Source of the DNA: Eubacteriales bacterium | GTDB taxonomy: Bacteria > Bacillota > Clostridia > Oscillospirales > CAG-382 | Direction: 5' to 3' | Length of the DNA stretch: 52,301 bases | NCBI GenBank assembly: GCA_028702135.1 | Contig: JAQVPJ010000015.1 | Span: 1-52,301, forward strand | Part shown: piece by piece, positions 48,409 to 52,301 of the stretch | Position numbering within the stretch: position 1 is the stretch's first letter | Layout of the letters: every line of letters begins with the position of its first letter | Program-made: the position numbers and the translations under genes | The notes under the pieces: model-generated | The model's database searches: none | The model's input: the letters and a program-made list of their open reading frames with translations, nothing else | Told to the model about the DNA's origin: nothing

Positions 48409-50974
48409 TTATGGTTACCTTTACAATTTCGCTTTGTAAATAATCATTGTCGGCATAAACATAGAAACAATCCTCGCCATAAAAATCTTTTGTGGGAGTA
48501 TAAATAAAACCACCGTCATTTTTCAAGATTAAAGAACCATATTTCGGTGCGTACGCAAGGTAAAGACTCGACTTGTTACTGTCAAATTGGACCGACTGAC
48601 CCGAAAGGGTTTTGTTCATTTTGCATTCAAAGGTCTGCTCGTCAGGCGTTTTTGGGGTTTCTATCTCAAGCGTACCCTTCATAAATTTATATGTGTCGTC
48701 ATAAATCGAACGATCTGATTTATTTTTGGATAGGTATGAATCATAAAGTGCGCCATATCCGCCGCTTATATAATACATATGAATCGTGTCCTTCATATAC
48801 CCGTATTCGATACCGCCCTTCAGGTATGCTTTGTAGTTCTTTCTGAAAAAACTGCTACCGAGTGCTGCGTTATCGACCTCAAATTCCACACACATTCCGA
48901 GTGCTTTGGTGATAATAGCGTTTTCGGCTATATAATTGCCGAATCCCTTCCAGAAGTAGTTCGGCTGCATACAGGCGACATCAAAGCCGAGGGCGTACCA
49001 ATCATAAAAACCCGATGCCTGATAATACGGTATCCAGATCACCGCATAATCGATTCCATGCACATAATCAACGGCAAATTTTATCATATCGAGTTCATGG
49101 GCATCCTGGTAGGAAACCTGCTCTTCATACCAATAAAAACCCACAAGTTCAAGGTTTTCGTAATTACCCTCGTTAAACAGACATAAGTTCTCATCAACCT
49201 CCCATTTAAGGCATTTGACCCTGTCCTCCAACTTTGTAAAATCCTCGTTTTTACCATCGCCGTCAATATCACCAAAGGTGATAAGGTTGTCGTTTTCGTC
49301 ATACTTCAGGTTCGGACGCAGTACCGATAAGAATACCTTTACCTTATAATCGCTGTTACCGAGTACTTCGTTTGCCATACCTACTGCGGTGTTAAGCGCA
49401 TCGAGATTATATCCCTGCGTAAACGTGTTTTCAACATACTTGTGCCATCCCTCGGCGGTGGTATGATCAAAAGCGCCGAAAGGAAGGTATAGATATGAGT
49501 CAGCCATATAATCTATGATCTTGCCGTCGGTGTCGCGGTAAGCCACATAGGAAAGACTTTCATCAATCGTTATCAGTCCCTTGTTCTGCTCCTCTGATTC
49601 GTATTCCGAAATATCCCTTGCGTTATACATCAGAATAACGTCATGGACATCTGAGAGCTTATCGGGGGATGCATATTTGTCGGGATTGATTGCAACCTGA
49701 GCCCTTGTGCCGCCGCTTGCTGATGTGGCGCCGGCAATGCTTTTTTTACCGATTATTTCAATTTCATCGCAATACAGATGTGTATGAACGGGCATGGAAA
49801 TCGCAACGAATCTTGCTTTCCAGATGTTACCGAATTTGCCCTCGACTATGCATTTCGTGCGATCCTCGCTGGAAATATCGGTAATGCGTTTTATCTGATA
49901 CCAATCGGTGCCGTTTTCCGACACAAAAACCGTTATGGACGTGGGGAGATACACAGCTGCAGATTGAGTATGGCAAAAGGACAGCTTGTATCCCGATATA
50001 GAGCTTGTCTTTGTTAAATCGAAAACAAGAGTTCTGTCAACTCCTCTTGTCATATGGAAATATGCCGCATTGGCATAATTGTTCTCGGGCGAATAAACTC
50101 CGTCGGTAAGCAATCCGCTTTCCGGTTCTGTATTAAGCTCTAAAAAGCGTTTTTCGAGCGGAATGGCGGAAAACATCTGAGGTATAATGTTTAAAAGAAG
50201 ATTCTGACTTTTTGAATAATCAGCATCAGAGGCGTCCCAAAGCTCTTCGTTTTCAATTTTTTCGGGCATTTTACTGTTCGGATAAATATTATAGAGCGTG
50301 GAGTCTTCCGCTTCGGCATAGCTGTATGCTGCGACCTCACTTACAAAGGACCATCCGCTCGTTCCTATCAAAGTAAATTTTATATGAGATGCTTTTACGC
50401 CCTCCTGAAGTGATAAGGATAAGTAGTAGAAATTTCCGTCCTTCGCTTCGTCAGTCATGGACATATTACCGAGCTTTATATAGTCATCGCCGTTGGTGGA
50501 AACAGATACTGTAATACCGGAAATCGTGTTTATCGCCCATTCCTTAAGCAAAAAATGGGTGGTTTGAAACTCGCATATGCCTTCCACAACACCACCTAAA
50601 TCAACAGTTATGTCCATGCCGCTGCTCTGAACATACCCGACCCAGGCTATCGGCTCGGCATATAAATTGACGGTACCGATTTCACCGTCTGTCAACAGAT
50701 TTCCGGAGTCCTTCCAGTTATCACCTTCTCCCGATTCCAGCGAGGTAGTGTAAGGTTTTGTTTTTGTGACCGAAATTTTTTTCCCGCTTCTGTCAACTGC
50801 GCCCGTGTATATCGAATCGATTAAGGTTTTTACAACGGATACCGGTCTTTCCGTTCCGCTTATAACGTCTGTCCCGCTCTCCTCAGTATCAGTTGCTTTA
50901 TTGCAGGATGAGATAAACGGAGCAAAGAGACAAATACACAATATCAAAATAACCAGCCGCTTTAGAAATAACAT
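48398..50974 (-). CDS. DUF4855 surface lipoprotein
   Basis: An 858-residue lipoprotein. The signal peptide and lipobox (LVILILCICLFAPFISSC) are followed by discoidin-like modules (NLLTDGEIGTVNLYAEPIAW, MDITVDLGGVVEGICEFQTT, and a second set with TITVFVSENGTDWYQIKRI). The DUF4855 domain (VHDVILMYNARDISEYESEE, MADSYLYLPFGAFDHTTAEG, YWYEEQVSYQDAHELDMIKF) resembles a glycoside-hydrolase barrel. The C-terminal Ig-like strands include GGFIYTPTKDFYGEDCFYVY. It probably binds or degrades polysaccharide at the surface. A calcium-type DIDGDGKNEDF loop is present near the middle of DUF4855. Confidence 0.88.
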   Translation of the reverse strand: MLFLKRLVILILCICLFAPFISSCNKATDTEESGTDVISGTERPVSVVKTLIDSIYTGAVDRSGKKISVTKTKPYTTSLESGEGDNWKDSGNLLTDGEIGTVNLYAEPIAWVGYVQSSGMDITVDLGGVVEGICEFQTTHFLLKEWAINTISGITVSVSTNGDDYIKLGNMSMTDEAKDGNFYYLSLSLQEGVKASHIKFTLIGTSGWSFVSEVAAYSYAEAEDSTLYNIYPNSKMPEKIENEELWDASDADYSKSQNLLLNIIPQMFSAIPLEKRFLELNTEPESGLLTDGVYSPENNYANAAYFHMTRGVDRTLVFDLTKTSSISGYKLSFCHTQSAAVYLPTSITVFVSENGTDWYQIKRITDISSEDRTKCIVEGKFGNIWKARFVAISMPVHTHLYCDEIEIIGKKSIAGATSASGGTRAQVAINPDKYASPDKLSDVHDVILMYNARDISEYESEEQNKGLITIDESLSYVAYRDTDGKIIDYMADSYLYLPFGAFDHTTAEGWHKYVENTFTQGYNLDALNTAVGMANEVLGNSDYKVKVFLSVLRPNLKYDENDNLITFGDIDGDGKNEDFTKLEDRVKCLKWEVDENLCLFNEGNYENLELVGFYWYEEQVSYQDAHELDMIKFAVDYVHGIDYAVIWIPYYQASGFYDWYALGFDVACMQPNYFWKGFGNYIAENAIITKALGMCVEFEVDNAALGSSFFRKNYKAYLKGGIEYGYMKDTIHMYYISGGYGALYDSYLSKNKSDRSIYDDTYKFMKGTLEIETPKTPDEQTFECKMNKTLSGQSVQFDSNKSSLYLAYAPKYGSLILKNDGGFIYTPTKDFYGEDCFYVYADNDYLQSEIVKVTINVD

Positions 50975-51031
50975 CGAAATGACTCCTTAAAATAAATTTT
51001 CGACTCTGTATTGATTTTGTTTTACAGGACA

Positions 51032-51060
51032 ATTATATAACATCGGAGTTATTTTTGCAA
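51032..51060 (-). promoter_or_regulatory. Promoter of DUF4855-HAD
   Basis: On the minus strand: TTGCAA -35 (51055-51060), a 17-bp spacer and TATAAT -10 (51032-51037). Confidence 0.7.
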
Positions 51061-51099
51061 GAACGGAATTAGGAATTACATGCGTTTTCAAAAATCAGC

Positions 51100-51124
51100 A
51101 CATGATTTTTTACAAAAATCATGT
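51100..51124. repeat. Palindrome between the DUF4855 and rpsT promoters
   Basis: ACATGATTTTT pairs with AAAAATCATGT across a 3-base loop. It lies in the divergent gap upstream of both promoters and could be a regulator site. Otherwise the 295-bp gap (50975-51269) holds only the two promoters. Confidence 0.45.
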
Positions 51125-51204
51125 TATCCTCTCATATGCATTTGCAGAGTTCTGGATATATAATAGTTTTTCTGGTAAAAACCTGATTTTTCTGTTTTTA
51201 GGTA

Positions 51205-51233
51205 TTGCAAAATAAAAATAAGTGTGATATTAT
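51205..51233 (+). promoter_or_regulatory. rpsT promoter
   Basis: TTGCAA at 51205-51210, a 17-bp spacer and TATTAT at 51228-51233. Confidence 0.7.
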
Positions 51234-51269
51234 ATTTTAGTCCGATTTAAGGTCGAGGAGGTGAGTTGC

Positions 51270-51533
51270 GTGCCAAATATTAAGTCCGCCAAAAAAAGAG
51301 TCAAAGTCATAGATGCTAAAACACTTCAGAATAAAATGTTCAAGACTTCGTTAAAGACTACTGTCAAGAAGTACAAGGCTGCACTTGCCGAGGGTAACAA
51401 GGAGCTTGCCTCCAAAACATATCTCGATGCAGTTAGCAAGATTGACAAGGCAGTTTCAAAGGGTATTATTCACAAGAATAACGCTGCAAGAAAAAAGAGT
51501 CAGTATACACTGATGCTGAATAATATGGCGTAA
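51270..51533 (+). CDS. rpsT: Small-subunit ribosomal protein bS20
   Basis: An 87-residue basic protein of the 30S subunit. It begins (V/M)PNIKSAKKRVKVIDAKTLQ and has the S20 signature SKGIIHKNNAARKKSQ. The start is GTG 51270, 5 bp after GAGGAGGTGA; the GTG at 51261 lies inside the ribosome binding site. A terminator follows at 51557. Confidence 0.97.
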   Translation: MPNIKSAKKRVKVIDAKTLQNKMFKTSLKTTVKKYKAALAEGNKELASKTYLDAVSKIDKAVSKGIIHKNNAARKKSQYTLMLNNMA

Positions 51534-51556
51534 GTTTTTTATATATGTCAACCCCG

Positions 51557-51581
51557 GAGGCAAAGCTTTTTGCTTTGCCTC
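51557..51581 (+). terminator. Terminator after rpsT
   Basis: GAGGCAAAGC (51557-51566) pairs with GCTTTGCCTC (51572-51581), followed by GTGTTT. Confidence 0.75.
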
Positions 51582-51663
51582 GTGTTTACAAAAAAACGAA
51601 GCTTGTATTAGAGTGCTGCATACAGAGCATAATTATTACGGTATTTAACTGCTCTGTAAAGAC

Positions 51664-51737
51664 GCGGGTGTAGCTCAATGGTAGAGTTCCAGCCTTCCAA
51701 GCTGGCTGTGCGGGTCCGATTCCCGTCACCCGCTCCA
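51664..51737 (+). tRNA. tRNA-Gly(TCC)
   Basis: Acceptor GCGGGTG pairs with CACCCGC, discriminator T, and CCA is encoded (51735-51737). The anticodon stem CCAGC/GCTGG encloses CTTCCAA, anticodon TCC. Complete cloverleaf. Confidence 0.95.
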
Positions 51738-51753
51738 AAAAACAAAGCGGCAT

Positions 51754-51830
51754 GTGCTTTTAGCTCAGCAGGATAGAGCAACTGCCTTCTAAGCAGTAGG
51801 TCGAGGGTTCGAATCCCCCAAGGCACGCCA
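51754..51830 (+). tRNA. tRNA-Arg(TCT)
   Basis: Acceptor GTGCTTT pairs with AAGGCAC (one G-T pair), discriminator G, and CCA is encoded. The anticodon loop CTTCTAA within ACTGC/GCAGT gives anticodon TCT. Confidence 0.95.
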
Positions 51831-51833
51831 AAT

Positions 51834-51911
51834 GGTGGATATAGCTCAGTTGGTTAGAGTACCAGGTTGTGGCCCTGGGGGTCGCCGGTTCAAATCCGGT
51901 TATCCACCCCA
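51834..51911 (+). tRNA. tRNA-His(GTG)
   Basis: Acceptor GTGGATA pairs with TATCCAC, with the extra G at -1 (51834) facing C73, as expected for tRNA-His. The anticodon loop TTGTGGC gives GTG, and CCA is encoded (51909-51911). Confidence 0.95.
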
Positions 51912-52026
51912 ATTAAAAACACTTTCTTTAGGTGAGCAGTGAACTCGGGCATGGATCATAGGCGCAGATAACGTTATGATAAGCTGTTCGGTTTGTTGCT
52001 CGTTTGTTTTTCTCACAAAATACTTA

Positions 52027-52090
52027 CGGGATGTGGCGCAGTTTGGTAGCGCACTTGGTTTGGGAGCGCGAACCCGACCTCGTTCGATAG
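52027..52090 (+). pseudogene. Broken tRNA-Pro copy
   Basis: The first ~39 bases (CGGGATG acceptor, GCGCAG...GCGC D-arm, and CTTGGTTTGGGA through the TGG anticodon) match tRNA-Pro. After 52065 the sequence diverges (GCGCGAACCCGACCTCGTTC), leaving no anticodon 3' stem, T-arm pairing or acceptor 3' strand. An intact tRNA-Pro lies 130 bp downstream. It is probably a recombination scar. Confidence 0.8.
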
Positions 52091-52216
52091 AAAACAAAAA
52101 GTCTGACAGAGCCTTATTTCAAGCCATTTTTAGGGCATTATAAAAATCGCAAATTCACTTAAAAACAGCATTTGACCACAATTTTGACCACTTACAAAAC
52201 TAAAAATTAAATACAA
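52091..52216 (-). other. Possible integrase-gene 3' remnant between tRNA-Pro copies
   Basis: Read on the minus strand, the segment encodes KWSKLWSNAVFK-stop, similar in style to the C-terminal tails of Firmicutes tyrosine integrases, which often lie next to tRNA genes. The rest of any integrase gene is absent. This is a short, low-complexity match and only suggestive. Confidence 0.3.
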
Positions 52217-52293
52217 CGGGATGTGGCTCAGTTTGGTAGAGCGCTTGGTTTGGGACCAAGATGCCGCAGGTTCGAATCCTGTCATCCCGACCA
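52217..52293 (+). tRNA. tRNA-Pro(TGG)
   Basis: Acceptor CGGGATG pairs with CATCCCG, discriminator A, and CCA is encoded (52291-52293). The anticodon loop TTTGGGA within CTTGG/CCAAG gives TGG. Complete cloverleaf. It restores the function lost in the broken copy upstream. Confidence 0.95.
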
Positions 52294-52301
52294 TATCGAG
52301 T

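Noticed and set aside
1-52301. CRISPR arrays, toxin-antitoxin or restriction systems
   Set aside because: No regularly spaced repeats with unique spacers and no Cas, toxin or methylase motifs were seen on either strand; the 3.8-kb repeats are irregular and in both orientations.

Overview
The window looks like a chromosomal segment of a low-GC, Gram-positive anaerobe of the class Clostridia. The grounds are AGGAGG-type ribosome binding sites, frequent TTG and GTG starts, strong TTGACA/TATAAT promoters, lipoprotein and BspA-like surface proteins, and a set of Firmicutes housekeeping genes (rpsB-tsf, alaS, comEC-holA, rpsT, a yybP-ykoY manganese riboswitch). I cannot name a genus. About 1-14.8 kb is mobile or decayed DNA; 14.9-51.6 kb is ordinary chromosome; 51.66-52.3 kb is a tRNA cluster with a second, degraded integration scar.

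0.2-12.3 kb holds an integrated, phage-derived element. A tyrosine integrase lies at the left end, followed by a divergent repressor/Cro-like switch, an excisionase-like HTH protein, small unknown genes, a cluster of TGTTACACATTGTTAC repeats, a Mor-like activator, a terminase-small-subunit-like HTH protein, four unknown genes, an HK97 gp10-like protein, a DUF1492 regulator and a tape measure protein. The tail module then stops abruptly: the next tail gene is a 28-codon stub, and an inverted fragment of a minor capsid gene follows. Large terminase, portal, major capsid and lysis genes are absent. The element is bracketed by a 12-bp direct repeat GAGTGGGAATAA, which encodes the C-terminal E-W-E-stop of GMP synthase, a known integration hotspot (guaA). 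No guaA coding sequence is next to it, and both flanks carry integrase-arm-like repeats of their own, so I suspect a tandem stack of elements at one guaA site.

12.3-14.8 kb is a scrap zone: a small unknown gene, and an RCC1-repeat gene without its 5' end joined out of frame to a TadA/CpaF-type secretion ATPase without its 3' end. 14.9-18.9 kb encodes two membrane-attached surface proteins, one propeller-like and one beta-helix.

The core region contains an AGE-family sugar epimerase; an ECF sigma factor overlapping a membrane-bound beta-propeller protein; rpsB-tsf; an operon of Fe-S aldo/keto reductase, ECF-transporter S subunit and DUF1893; a leftward gltX-glnS-hydrolase operon; a P-type ATPase behind a manganese riboswitch; an Idh-like oxidoreductase; a BspA-like lipoprotein; and a long rightward operon alaS-HIT-phosphoribosyltransferase-comEC-holA-toprim-mtaB-unknown. 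There follow an AbrB-type regulator, a HAD phosphatase overlapping a large DUF4855 lipoprotein, rpsT, and tRNA genes for Gly, Arg, His and Pro.

Most notable: the probable guaA-site element stack, the repeat cluster at 3.77-4.07 kb, mtaB lacking any ATG/GTG/TTG start (AUA is the best candidate), the riboswitch-controlled P-type ATPase, a ComEC whose hydrolase-like domain has lost its metal-binding motif, and a broken tRNA-Pro copy next to a possible integrase remnant.
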